DNA of 25,194 bases from a virus. The notes beneath the pieces are model-generated. The model was not told where the DNA came from and did no database searches. It saw nothing but the letters and a program-made list of their open reading frames with translations. Positions 16,107 through 23,114 of this stretch are shown in pieces. The stretch lies in IMG/VR virus record IMGVR_UViG_3300046543_000140, positions 1 through 25,194 of that record. One strand, written 5' to 3'. A program made the translations under genes and the position numbers. Numbering within the stretch: position 1 is the first letter of the stretch; the number at the start of each line of letters is the position of its first letter.

Positions 16107-17309
16107 TTAGTTCGCCACCAACCGGCAGGCGAGCTGCGGACGCAGCGCGGCAGCGCCCCAGAGCACGTCGATGCGGATGGGGAACGTGTCATCCGAGATC
16201 GAGTATTGGCGGACGGCGCGCATGCTGATGCCGTCCTTCACGACCCGCGATGCCATGTCGACGCCGCCGGGCATGACGAGGTCGGCAGTGGCGAACGTGA
16301 ACGCGTCGGGGTGAAACGCGAGGCTGAGCCCGGATGCAGTCGACACGGTCCCAGACCAGGTGATCGGCGCCGAGCCGTTTGCCACCGTGACGACGTTCTG
16401 CTGCGGACTGCCGGCGAGACCGTTGATGCCCGGGCTGATGGTCATGGTGCCCGCGCCGCCGGCATAGGCTCCCGCCACCACGAATTGCTGCAGCACGCCG
16501 CTGCTCACCTTGGTCTCCGGGTGGCAGCGGAACACGCCGCCGATGGTGAAGACATCGCCGGCGTTCGCTGCCCCCGCCCCGGCGGCGACCACCAGGCTGG
16601 TGCCGGTGTTCTGGTTGGCGACGATCGCTGTCGTGTAGGCGGCATTCCCCGCGCCGCGCGTGGTGGTCGTCAGGTGGGTGTTCTCCGCCCACTCGAAACC
16701 ACCCGCGAGCCCCATGACGCCGTCGGTGTATTGGCGCGCAATCTGCGTCGATTGCTGGAACAGCCCCTTGAGAGCGTCCACCAGATCGACGTTGTCCTGG
16801 GTGTTGATGCGGAGCAGCCACTGCTTCGATTGCGGCGTCAGATTGTCCAACAACAACTTGCGGCTCTGCAAAACGGTCTTGAACACCTGCGGCGAGCCTG
16901 CCGTGCCGACCAGGTTGTAGACCGTCGGCCACATCTGCAGGACGAAGTCGGCCTCGATCTGCGCCGCCAGCACCGCGATCGCCGGCTCGATGTAGCGGGT
17001 GCTGAAATCATCGATCGACAGCGTCAGCTCGTTGCTGCTGAAGCTGAAGTCAGTGTGATACTGGTTGCTGATCGGCAGGCTAACGAACGTCTCGACCGTA
17101 TTCTGCAGGCTCAGCGCCGGGGTCTTGGAGACGGTGTATTGCACGGGGACGCGGATGCGCAGCGTGCTGCCGATCTTGGCTCCGCTGTTAGCGAAGCTGT
17201 CGTCGTATTGGCGGTTCACCGCGCCGATGATATTGCATTTTTGATGCAAGATCGCCAGCGCCTTGGCGGTGATCATGTTGATGGTGAGAAGGGTGTTGCT
17301 TGCGGCCAC
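16107..17309 (-). CDS. Major capsid (coat) protein, P22 gp5 type (400 aa)
   Basis: I place the start at GTG 17309 because GGAGG stands 5 nt upstream and the result, MAASNTLLTINMITAKALAI, matches the usual N-terminus of P22-type coat proteins; an ATG at 17321 and a TTG at 17354 are weaker. Then NRQYDDSFANSGAKIGSTLR (about 32-51) and RVPVQYTV follow, a very typical block of this family. LSIDDFSTRYIEPA and QIEADFV (about 97-122) also fit, and the chain ends with a beta-rich domain and AALRPQLACRLVAN. Length is close to P22 gp5 (430). It forms the HK97-fold shell, co-assembling with the scaffold encoded just before. It has its own 232-nt leader with repeats and a hairpin. Confidence 0.92.
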   Translation of the reverse strand: MAASNTLLTINMITAKALAILHQKCNIIGAVNRQYDDSFANSGAKIGSTLRIRVPVQYTVSKTPALSLQNTVETFVSLPISNQYHTDFSFSSNELTLSIDDFSTRYIEPAIAVLAAQIEADFVLQMWPTVYNLVGTAGSPQVFKTVLQSRKLLLDNLTPQSKQWLLRINTQDNVDLVDALKGLFQQSTQIARQYTDGVMGLAGGFEWAENTHLTTTTRGAGNAAYTTAIVANQNTGTSLVVAAGAGAANAGDVFTIGGVFRCHPETKVSSGVLQQFVVAGAYAGGAGTMTISPGINGLAGSPQQNVVTVANGSAPITWSGTVSTASGLSLAFHPDAFTFATADLVMPGGVDMASRVVKDGISMRAVRQYSISDDTFPIRIDVLWGAAALRPQLACRLVAN

Positions 17310-17314
17310 ATTGG

Positions 17315-17319
17315 CCTCC
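17315..17319 (-). promoter_or_regulatory. Ribosome binding site GGAGG of the coat gene
   Basis: A perfect GGAGG lies 5 nt before the GTG at 17309 and overlaps the upstream ATG at 17321-17319. It is the only good site in the leader and decides the coat start. Confidence 0.75.
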
Positions 17320-17338
17320 ATGACAACGGAGTTGCGGG

Positions 17339-17362
17339 AGGCGCTTCCTTTCAAGAGCGCCT
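17339..17362 (-). promoter_or_regulatory. Hairpin in the coat gene leader
   Basis: A perfect 7-bp inverted repeat (AGGCGCT at 17339-17345, AGCGCCT at 17356-17362) encloses a 10-nt loop, which in the RNA reads CUUGAAAGGA. It lies about 30 nt before the coat GTG. No U-run follows, so it is unlikely to be a terminator; it may protect the 5' end of a processed coat mRNA. Confidence 0.45.
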
Positions 17363-17415
17363 GGTGATCCGTTGTCGCGAGAAGGAAAGCCGCAGCGACG
17401 CGGGCTTGGGCACGA

Positions 17416-17493
17416 CGCAGCGTATTTTTGAGGTGTTACGCGACCACCTTCGGGGGATATCCGCAGCGTGTTTTAAGGTCTAACGCGACGACC
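17416..17493. repeat. Imperfect direct repeat pair, 46-bp period, between scaffold and coat
   Basis: Copies at 17416-17448 and 17462-17493 share CGCAGCGT, a T-run, and a TTACGCGACxACC/TAACGCGACGACC block, differing by a few substitutions and one gap. They occupy the largest non-coding stretch inside the operon (17310-17541, 232 nt), upstream of the most highly expressed gene. Apart from these, the hairpin at 17339-17362, a weak GC stem just after the scaffold stop (about 17515-17535) and the coat ribosome binding site, I see nothing else in this gap. Confidence 0.6.
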
Positions 17494-17541
17494 TGGCGTA
17501 GCCACAGCAGGATTTAGCGCCCCCCGCGAGGGCGTCGAAGG

Positions 17542-18240
17542 TCAGCGCTTGGCAGGCTTGAGGTAGTGATCGACGAGGTCTTGAGCCGACGCCGTGTATT
17601 CGTTGAACGTCGGGCTTGCACGCCCGCTCACCGGGCGAACCGGCGCAGGTGCGCGGGTGACTGGCGCGGGGGCGGCCGCCGCGCCGTTGTTCAGTTTGGC
17701 GGCATAGGCCCCGAGGGCAATGGCGCGGCCGCGCTCGCTGTAGATGCCGGCGATGCGCTGCACCTCCTCGGGATCGTCGGCGAGCGCCGCAACCACGCGC
17801 GGGGCGTTCGGCAGCTCCACCAACAACGCCGCGAGGGGCGCGTCGGCGCCCATCGCCATCAGGTCCGCGCACTTTTTCGACCAGTCCGGAAACTCAGCGG
17901 CGCCCTCTTGGTGGAACCGCTCGGCGCGCAAGCGCATCCCCTCCTCGGCGCGGATTTGCGCGCGCATCTGCTGCTCGCGCGCCTCGGGCGTATCCGCGAC
18001 CGGCGTCGCCGGCTGACGCTGCGCACGATAAAACTCGAGCTCGGAACGCTGCTCCGCCTGGATGCGCTCGGCGGCGGACAGCTTGGCGGTGAGGACCGCG
18101 AAGCGCTTGTCGGCGGGGTGCTGCCGCTGCTCCTCGGTCTGCTCCCCCTCGGCCTGCTCGACGGGCTCGGGGGCTGGGGCTGGGGCTGGAGCCGGCGCGG
18201 GGGCCGGTTCCGGTGCAAGGGCGGTGGTGGTCTCGCTCAT
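17542..18240 (-). CDS. Scaffolding protein (232 aa)
   Basis: The protein sits between portal and coat, where P22-like phages encode gp8. Residues about 8-27 are an Ala-Pro repeat, 28-45 are acidic and Gln-rich, and residues about 46-110 are charged helix likely to be a coiled coil (RFAVLTAKLSAAERIQAEQR, then ELEFYRAQ). The middle reads EFPDWSKKCADLMAMGADAP and LVELPNAPRVVAALADDPE, a pattern seen in phage scaffold or capsid-assembly proteins. The C-terminus (FNEYTASAQDLVDHYLKPAKR) is a short basic helix, as expected for the coat-binding helix-turn-helix of scaffolds. It would form the procapsid core and leave on maturation. Shorter than P22 gp8 (303). Start ATG in ATGA overlap. Confidence 0.8.
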   Translation of the reverse strand: MSETTTALAPEPAPAPAPAPAPAPEPVEQAEGEQTEEQRQHPADKRFAVLTAKLSAAERIQAEQRSELEFYRAQRQPATPVADTPEAREQQMRAQIRAEEGMRLRAERFHQEGAAEFPDWSKKCADLMAMGADAPLAALLVELPNAPRVVAALADDPEEVQRIAGIYSERGRAIALGAYAAKLNNGAAAAPAPVTRAPAPVRPVSGRASPTFNEYTASAQDLVDHYLKPAKR

Positions 18241-18410
18241 CGTGGTGCGTCCGGTGGCAGGTTGTGGGTGATTTGCGCGGGCTCGTCGAGGTCGGGTCGC
18301 GCCAGGCTGCCGCGCAGCAGCACGAGCTCGGCCTCCAGCGTCAGCACGCGCATCTGCAAAAGCCCGATGTCGGTTTCCGCCCGGTGCAGCCGCTCGATAA
18401 TGTCGCTCAT
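18237..18410 (-). CDS. Small coiled-coil protein between portal and scaffold (57 aa)
   Basis: This short frame overlaps its neighbours by ATGA at both ends (start in the portal stop, stop in the scaffold start), strong evidence that it is translated. It encodes MSDIIERLHRAETDIGLLQM followed by RVLTLEAELVLLRG. Residues 4-34 have hydrophobic residues at heptad spacing (I, L, I, L, V, L, L), hence a likely dimeric or trimeric coiled coil. The tail, ARPDLDEPAQITHNLPPDAPR, is polar. It may be an assembly cofactor of portal or scaffold. No family recognised. Confidence 0.75.
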   Translation of the reverse strand: MSDIIERLHRAETDIGLLQMRVLTLEAELVLLRGSLARPDLDEPAQITHNLPPDAPR

Positions 18411-20608
18411 GCCATTGCCGGGGCTGGGGCGGGCGCTGGGGCCGGTGCCGGCGCTGGCGGGGCGGCTGCCGCGCCGTCGCCGTCGGCGGGCTCTGGCGGC
18501 GCCATGCGGGCCGCCAGGTCGCCCTGGATGTCGGCGTGGCGCTGCAGCATCGGGTGCAAGTCGGTTTGCAGCATGTCCTCGACCATTTTGCGGACGATCA
18601 GCTGCAGGGAATGCGGATCGATCTGCCCGACCGCCTTGAGCCGGTCGGTCTCCGCCTGGTAGTCGTCGATGGCGCGATCGCCGGCCTTGTCCTGCAGCTG
18701 CAGCGTCATCTTGGCGACCTGCTGCTTGAGGGCCGCCACCTCGCTGTCGGCCTGGCCAAGCAGCTGCTGCGCGTGCTTTTGCGTCTCGCTCAGCACGCCC
18801 TGCAGCTGCTGCACCTGCGGGTCGACGCCGGATTGATACTGCGGCGGCAGGCCGCGCTTCATCCGATCGGCCAGCTCGTCCGCGCCCGGGAAATCGGAGT
18901 TTTGCGCCCAGAAGTCGCCGACGATCTGAAACGCCGCCGGGTTCTGGCTCATGATCTGGGAGAAGGCGTTCGCCGCCTCCTGGCGCTGCGTGCCGTAGGC
19001 CGGGCCTACGTCCGCCTCGACGTCATATTCCCCCACCGACGGATTGAAGATGATGGCGGGGTTGGGTTGGTCAGGGTTGGCGCGCATCGCCTGCGCCTGC
19101 GCGGGATTGAGGGTTGCGCCGTTCGCGGGGTCAATGTGCTGGTGCGCGTCCTGCGCGGCGGGGTCGACCTGCACCGTGCTCTCGGAATTGTCGTAGCCCA
19201 TGATCTTGACCACGCGCGGGGTGTCGTAAATCTTCGGGATCAGATCGAGGAGGATGCGCCCGACCTGGCGGATGCCTTTCGCCTGGTTGTCAATGTAGTG
19301 ATAGGTGGCGGTGTCACCCTGCCGCTGGCGCTGCTGGATCGCGGTGCCGGATCGCTCATTGGAGGGCATGCCGAGCTCGGCCTGGTATTGCCCGGTCACC
19401 GCCATGAGGTCCTGGCGCGCGATCGTCATCCCCTGCACGTAGGCCTGCGCCATCTGCGGCGGGTCGACGCGCGTGGGCGGCGGGATCGCGTTGCCCTGCT
19501 CGTCGAGACCGTTGTACACCAGCACGCTGTGGTTCTTGACGTTCGCGGTCTTCCACTGCTCCTCGCGGCCCTCGATCGCGTCGGCGCGCGCCACGTAGGG
19601 CGTCTTCGTCTGCAACGCCACCTGCTCGACGGCAGCCGACGCCCAGTAATTGTAGATGCGCTGCGCGTCGATCTGGGACCGGGTGTGACCTTTCCGGTCC
19701 ATCTTTTTATCAATAACGGTCTCTTCGCCGATGAAAGGGGCGATCGGGATGTATTTGCCGAGCCAGTCCTCGCGATCGATGATCTTGTCGCCCGACAATT
19801 TGAACCATTCAATCTTGTGGCTGGTCACATCGCGCGTCTTGGCGATCATGGGTTCAATTTTGTCACGCAGCTCGTCGGGGATTTCATCGTCACGCGTCAG
19901 CGTGCCGTCCTGCAGCCGGTGCAATTTGTGGGTCGTGGTCGTGCGCCGCCAATATTCGGCGATGCGCACATGGTCCTTCTCGTTCCAGCCGTCGCTGTGG
20001 TCGAGCGTGTTCGGCGCCGGGCTGGCATCCTTGCCATTCTCGTCCTCGTAGCGGTCGCGCGGGATATCCTCGAAAACGAAGGCGAAATTGGCATCGGATT
20101 TGTCGTATTCCTGGCAGTCGGGGTCGATGTAGACCGTGCGCGGGTCGGCGATCCGGCGGATGAACAAATCGAGGTTGTGGCTGGTCTCGTCGACGTATCC
20201 GGTGTCAACGCGCACGTAGCCGATGCCGGTTTCAATCTGGTGGTAGGTGGCGGTGCTATAGGCGTCGGTGGCGCGGGATTGATATTCGATGCGGCGGATG
20301 ACGCCCGACATCACCTGGGCAGCATCGTAGCTGGAGCGGCCCGAGGTTGGCGTGATCTTGATCTGCGCCTTGTTCTGCCGCGCGTCGTTGATGATCTGCA
20401 GGTTATGCTGCCGAACATGGTTCTGGGTCAGGCACGGGCGGCCGGTGCGATCGGCGCGCACGTCGGCGTCCCACTGCCACATATTCTGGCTGTCGCCGTT
20501 GGCGAACCGTTGATCGAACCGCGCGCGATCGCGCCACTCGCTTTCCCAGGTGACACAGCGCTCGAAACGCTCTTTCGCCTCGCGCAGGATGTCGTCGTCT
20601 TTTGCCAT
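18407..20608 (-). CDS. Portal protein, P22 gp1-like (733 aa)
   Basis: I place the start at ATG 20608 (MAKDDDILREAKERFERC), which shares one base with the upstream stop (TGATG); a longer frame to 20821 is out of phase with sense and overlaps the previous gene. P22 gp1 features include RFANGDSQNMWQW, RPCLTQNHVRQHNLQIINDA near residue 65, IGYVRVDTGYVD, a YIDPDCQEYDKSDA segment and GTAIQQRQRQGD, typical of the portal core. Residues about 640-700 (QLQGVLSETQKHAQQLL ... LQDKAGD) form the helical barrel, and the end is an Ala-Pro repeat. Length matches P22 gp1 (725). Twelve copies form the DNA entry/exit ring, docking terminase and later the gp4-like adaptor. Confidence 0.92.
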   Translation of the reverse strand: MAKDDDILREAKERFERCVTWESEWRDRARFDQRFANGDSQNMWQWDADVRADRTGRPCLTQNHVRQHNLQIINDARQNKAQIKITPTSGRSSYDAAQVMSGVIRRIEYQSRATDAYSTATYHQIETGIGYVRVDTGYVDETSHNLDLFIRRIADPRTVYIDPDCQEYDKSDANFAFVFEDIPRDRYEDENGKDASPAPNTLDHSDGWNEKDHVRIAEYWRRTTTTHKLHRLQDGTLTRDDEIPDELRDKIEPMIAKTRDVTSHKIEWFKLSGDKIIDREDWLGKYIPIAPFIGEETVIDKKMDRKGHTRSQIDAQRIYNYWASAAVEQVALQTKTPYVARADAIEGREEQWKTANVKNHSVLVYNGLDEQGNAIPPPTRVDPPQMAQAYVQGMTIARQDLMAVTGQYQAELGMPSNERSGTAIQQRQRQGDTATYHYIDNQAKGIRQVGRILLDLIPKIYDTPRVVKIMGYDNSESTVQVDPAAQDAHQHIDPANGATLNPAQAQAMRANPDQPNPAIIFNPSVGEYDVEADVGPAYGTQRQEAANAFSQIMSQNPAAFQIVGDFWAQNSDFPGADELADRMKRGLPPQYQSGVDPQVQQLQGVLSETQKHAQQLLGQADSEVAALKQQVAKMTLQLQDKAGDRAIDDYQAETDRLKAVGQIDPHSLQLIVRKMVEDMLQTDLHPMLQRHADIQGDLAARMAPPEPADGDGAAAAPPAPAPAPAPAPAPAMA

Positions 20609-20904
20609 CAGCGGGTCCGCATCAGCACGATGTGCCCGGGGTCGTCGCCGGGTATCCAGGCGTGCACGACAATGCCCGCCGGCAGGCTGCGCCGGGCGCC
20701 GCCGCCGGCGGGGTCGCCCATCACCCAGCGCACGATGTGGCGCCGGAATTGACGCTCGGGCTCGGGCAGGTCGACCAGCGTGCGCCAGTCGATCCGCAAG
20801 CGCTGCATCAGCGCCAGCCAACGCATCCTGATGCTCTCGGGCGGGGGCACGAGCTCACGCTCGTAATCCTGCGGCCGCAGGGATCGTCGGGTGTATTCGG
20901 GCAT
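20608..20904 (-). CDS. Hypothetical protein before the portal gene (98 aa)
   Basis: The ATG at 20904 follows the lipoprotein stop by 25 nt and gives MPEYTRRSLRPQDYERELVP; a longer frame to 21054 would overlap the lipoprotein gene and has an atypical composition. The protein is Arg-rich with a helical middle (IRMRWLALMQRLRIDWRTL) and a beta-like end (GIVVHAWIPGDDPGHIVLMR). It overlaps the portal start by one base. No family recognised; its place between terminase and portal would suit a small packaging or assembly helper, but nothing in the sequence shows this. Confidence 0.65.
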   Translation of the reverse strand: MPEYTRRSLRPQDYERELVPPPESIRMRWLALMQRLRIDWRTLVDLPEPERQFRRHIVRWVMGDPAGGGARRSLPAGIVVHAWIPGDDPGHIVLMRTR

Positions 20905-20929
20905 CAGCGCTGATCCGGTCCAGCCTGGG

Positions 20930-21103
20930 TCACGGCGGGGGTCTGGTCCGTTCCAGCAATTTGATCGCGCCCGTAGCGGGGCAATCCAGTGTGAGGTCCG
21001 CCGCACCAAACAGGAATATCCACGCATTGCATGGTGGGATGCCCGAACTACCACCGCCGCACCCGGTCAGTGTGAACAGCAGGAGGATCACCCGCCGGGT
21101 CAC
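20930..21103 (-). CDS. Small putative lipoprotein (57 aa)
   Basis: From GTG 21103 the frame reads MTRRVILLLFTLTGCGGG: two arginines, a short hydrophobic core and a lipobox LTGC, so Cys15 would be lipidated after cleavage by signal peptidase II. The mature part is only 43 residues and contains one further pair of cysteines. The start is 4 nt after the stop of the Ig-like gene; an ATG at 21127 is possible but would overlap it and lengthen the n-region. Phage lipoproteins of this size include Rz1-type spanins and superinfection-exclusion proteins. No spanin partner is visible beside it, so I leave the role open. Confidence 0.65.
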   Translation of the reverse strand: MTRRVILLLFTLTGCGGGSSGIPPCNAWIFLFGAADLTLDCPATGAIKLLERTRPPP

Positions 21104-21107
21104 CGCT

Positions 21108-21566
21108 TCATGCGACGGCGAGGGCATTCGACATCGGCGCGACGGTCGAGCCGAGGGCATTGGTCGCGGTGACCACGCACGCCAGGCTATGCCCGCTGTC
21201 GTCAGGCTGGACGGTGTAGGTGGCGTCGGTGCCGCCGTTGGCGACGCCGTCGCGGTGCCAGGCGTAGCTGTATGAGGTTGGCTCGCCGGTCCAATTCCCC
21301 ATCGTGCAGCTCGCCGTGATCCCGGTGAGCTGCGCGTGCGGCACGTCGACGTTCGTGGGCGGTCCCTGCGCGGCGGCGAGCGACGCCGTCAGCCGGGCGA
21401 TCTCGGCGCTGTGCGTGCGGTCATTGTTGAGCCAGTCGGCGGAGAGGAGGAGGAGAAGGTGGAGTTGGTCGGCCGAGGCATCGCGCGGTGCCGCCGTGGT
21501 CTTGGCGGCGGGTTTATCCTCTTTCGTGTTGCTCGAGTGGCTCGTGTGGCTCGATGAGTGGCTCAT
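21108..21566 (-). CDS. Ig-like domain protein, possible capsid decoration (152 aa)
   Basis: The ATG at 21566 has AGGAG with a 6-nt spacer. Residues 1-30 are Ser/His/Thr/Lys-rich (MSHSSSHTSHSSNTKEDKPA) and probably disordered. Residues about 35-68 are helical (LHLLLLLSADWLNND ... IARLTASLAAAQG). Residues 73-152 form an Ig-like beta-sandwich of the bacterial/phage kind: ITASCTMGNWTGEPTSYSYAW, then TYTVQPDDSGHSLACVVTA, with the two cysteines at Ig-like spacing and the 'DxGxxLxCxVTAxN' signature. Phage Ig-like domains are often displayed on heads or tails. No signal peptide. It overlaps the previous gene by 53 nt, an unusually long overlap here. Confidence 0.75.
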   Translation of the reverse strand: MSHSSSHTSHSSNTKEDKPAAKTTAAPRDASADQLHLLLLLSADWLNNDRTHSAEIARLTASLAAAQGPPTNVDVPHAQLTGITASCTMGNWTGEPTSYSYAWHRDGVANGGTDATYTVQPDDSGHSLACVVTATNALGSTVAPMSNALAVA

Positions 21567-21774
21567 GTTCGTCTCCTGTTAAACGCGTATCTACCAAACC
21601 GACCAACAGCCGCGCGGAACTCAATTCTCGCCAAGCAATGGAATTGGCTCTGCACAAACGGTTGTAGCGCTGCTCTAGATCGACAATTACATCTGCCGCC
21701 TCCGCACACAGGCAAGCCGCGTCCGACCGTTGCGCCTTTTTCCCGCGCAACCGGGCGACAAGTTTCAAGTTCAC
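21514..21774 (-). CDS. Small helical protein after large terminase (86 aa)
   Basis: Starts with GTG in a GTGA overlap with the terminase stop. Residues about 5-45 (LVARLRGKK ... CLCAEAADVIVDLEQRYNRL) follow the 'LxxRLR...cxEAADxIxxLExxxxxL' pattern of many small phage proteins, an amphipathic helix able to coil. The last 15 residues repeat a Glu-Pro-Leu/His theme (EHEPLIEPHEPLEQHERG) in the part that overlaps the Ig-like gene. Codon use is less GC-rich than the neighbours. Role unknown. A small-terminase role cannot be excluded but there is no DNA-binding motif to support it. Confidence 0.6.
   Translation of the reverse strand: MNLKLVARLRGKKAQRSDAACLCAEAADVIVDLEQRYNRLCRANSIAWRELSSARLLVGLVDTRLTGDEHEPLIEPHEPLEQHERG
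21573..21577 (-). promoter_or_regulatory. Ribosome binding site AGGAG of the Ig-like gene
   Basis: AGGAG with a 6-nt spacer to ATG 21566 lies inside the upstream gene and shows that this start is used despite the 53-nt overlap. Confidence 0.7.
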
Positions 21775-23114
21775 ACGCTCATCCAGCTGGTGACCGGGCG
21801 ACCGTTAGGCGTGGTGACGTGGTCCCATTGCCCGGTTTGGATCGCATCCTGCGGTCGGAGGTCGATCGTCTGCGGGACGCCGGCCTCGCGCACGCCGAGG
21901 GCGAGGTAGCGCATGCTGTCGGCCCCGTGGCTGGCGTGGTCGTGCACCGGGGTCGCGCGCCAGGCCTGCGCCGCCTCGTTCCACTCGCGCCGGTAATGGC
22001 GCAGCGCGTGGATGCCCTTGGCGCAGCGTTGGGCGTCGAAATAACAGCGCGGGAGCACCATGCGCACCGCGTTGATGCCGTCGGCGATGCTGTGGCTGCG
22101 GAGCGTGCGGGTGGGGCGGATGCCGAGGCTGTGGAACGTCTCCACGCGACTGCGCCCGCTGCCGAGCTCCACGACCTTGGCGTCATGCGGCAGCAAATGC
22201 TTGGCGTAGACATAGGGGCGCTGCTGCAGCAGCTGCGCGTAGTGATCGAGGCCGGCGCCGCTGTCCTCGAGGTAGTCAATCACCCGCCACTCGCCGGATT
22301 TGGTGATCTGCACGAACCAAATCGCAGTGCTGTCGTGCACACCTAAATCCCACGCGGTGGTGACCAGCAGATTGGGCTCGTGCGGCACCACGGTGATGCG
22401 ATTTTGACGCTCGGCCTCGTCCATCAACTTGCCGTAGTAGCTGCCACTGTTCGGGGAGGCGAAGCTGCACTCCATCTCCTGCGCGAACTCTTCCGGCGAC
22501 ATCTCGAGGCGCAGGCGGTCGATCGCGGCCGGGGTCAGGGCTTGGGTCTGCGTGTAATCGAGCAGATAGGTGGAATAACCGGGGGTGATGCGCGCGTGGT
22601 CGTAGGCGGCCTGCAGGATGCCTCTGCCTTTCGGCGTGCCAGAACGGACCAAGGTGCCCATTCTATCGGCCAGCATCGGCTCGATGACCAGGGGAATGAG
22701 GGATGGCGGCGTATCGTCGGCCTCGTCGACGATCGCCTCGTCGGCAGCACCCCCGCGCCAGCTGTCAGGATTGTCGGCGCCGCCGCACTGGTAGGTGCCG
22801 CCGTTCGGCAATTTGATTGCCATATCCGAGCGGCGTGGAACGGCGCCGGGGATACTCTCGGCGGCTTTCGAGAGGGCATCCCAAAGCCCGGTGCGCTGCC
22901 ACATGACCCCAAATGGGAGAATGTGCACGACCCGGGGTAGCGCTTTCTTCTCGGTCAGGGCCCGCTTGAGGCCGCGCCACATCAGGGCGGTTGATTTGCC
23001 AGCGCGTCGGTGCACCACCGCGACAATCCGGGGCGCCGGGTCGTCGATGAGCTGGGTCTGCCACGGGCGCGGGCTGAACGGCAGCTGCAGGCGGCGTTTT
23101 GGGGCGGTGGTCAC
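21771..23114 (-). CDS. Terminase large subunit (447 aa)
   Basis: This is the ATP-driven packaging motor and nuclease. Residues 34-42 (VHRRAGKST) are a Walker A motif of the terminase type. AIVDEAD at 127-133 is Walker B with the catalytic Glu131. SGTPKG at 158-163 is the coupling motif. In the C-terminal RNase-H-like nuclease the acidic residues are Asp256 (AWDLG), probably Asp311 (LPHDAK) and Asp399 (HASHGADSMRY). The chain is complete though a little shorter than P22 gp2 (499). Start is GTG in a GTGA overlap with the ART-like gene. The small subunit that would recognise the packaging site is not evident in the window. Confidence 0.95.
   Translation of the reverse strand: MTTAPKRRLQLPFSPRPWQTQLIDDPAPRIVAVVHRRAGKSTALMWRGLKRALTEKKALPRVVHILPFGVMWQRTGLWDALSKAAESIPGAVPRRSDMAIKLPNGGTYQCGGADNPDSWRGGAADEAIVDEADDTPPSLIPLVIEPMLADRMGTLVRSGTPKGRGILQAAYDHARITPGYSTYLLDYTQTQALTPAAIDRLRLEMSPEEFAQEMECSFASPNSGSYYGKLMDEAERQNRITVVPHEPNLLVTTAWDLGVHDSTAIWFVQITKSGEWRVIDYLEDSGAGLDHYAQLLQQRPYVYAKHLLPHDAKVVELGSGRSRVETFHSLGIRPTRTLRSHSIADGINAVRMVLPRCYFDAQRCAKGIHALRHYRREWNEAAQAWRATPVHDHASHGADSMRYLALGVREAGVPQTIDLRPQDAIQTGQWDHVTTPNGRPVTSWMSV

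Noticed and set aside
16059-17483. A 474-codon plus-strand frame opposite the coat gene
   Set aside because: The coat protein on the other strand is unmistakable and the plus-strand product is low-complexity Arg/His/Asp sequence.
17515-17535. Stem after the scaffold stop as a rho-independent terminator
   Set aside because: Only five to six GC pairs and no U-tract; the coat gene must still be transcribed, so I list it only as a weak stem.
18536-20752. A 738-codon open frame on the plus strand
   Set aside because: Antisense to the well supported portal gene; Val/Leu/Arg/Asp-rich shadow of its codons, no ribosome site, no recognisable motif.
20608-20821. Upstream extension of the portal frame by 71 codons
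   Set aside because: The extension is Arg/Pro-rich, overlaps the 98-residue gene and is absent from the normal portal N-terminus; ATG at 20608 fits.
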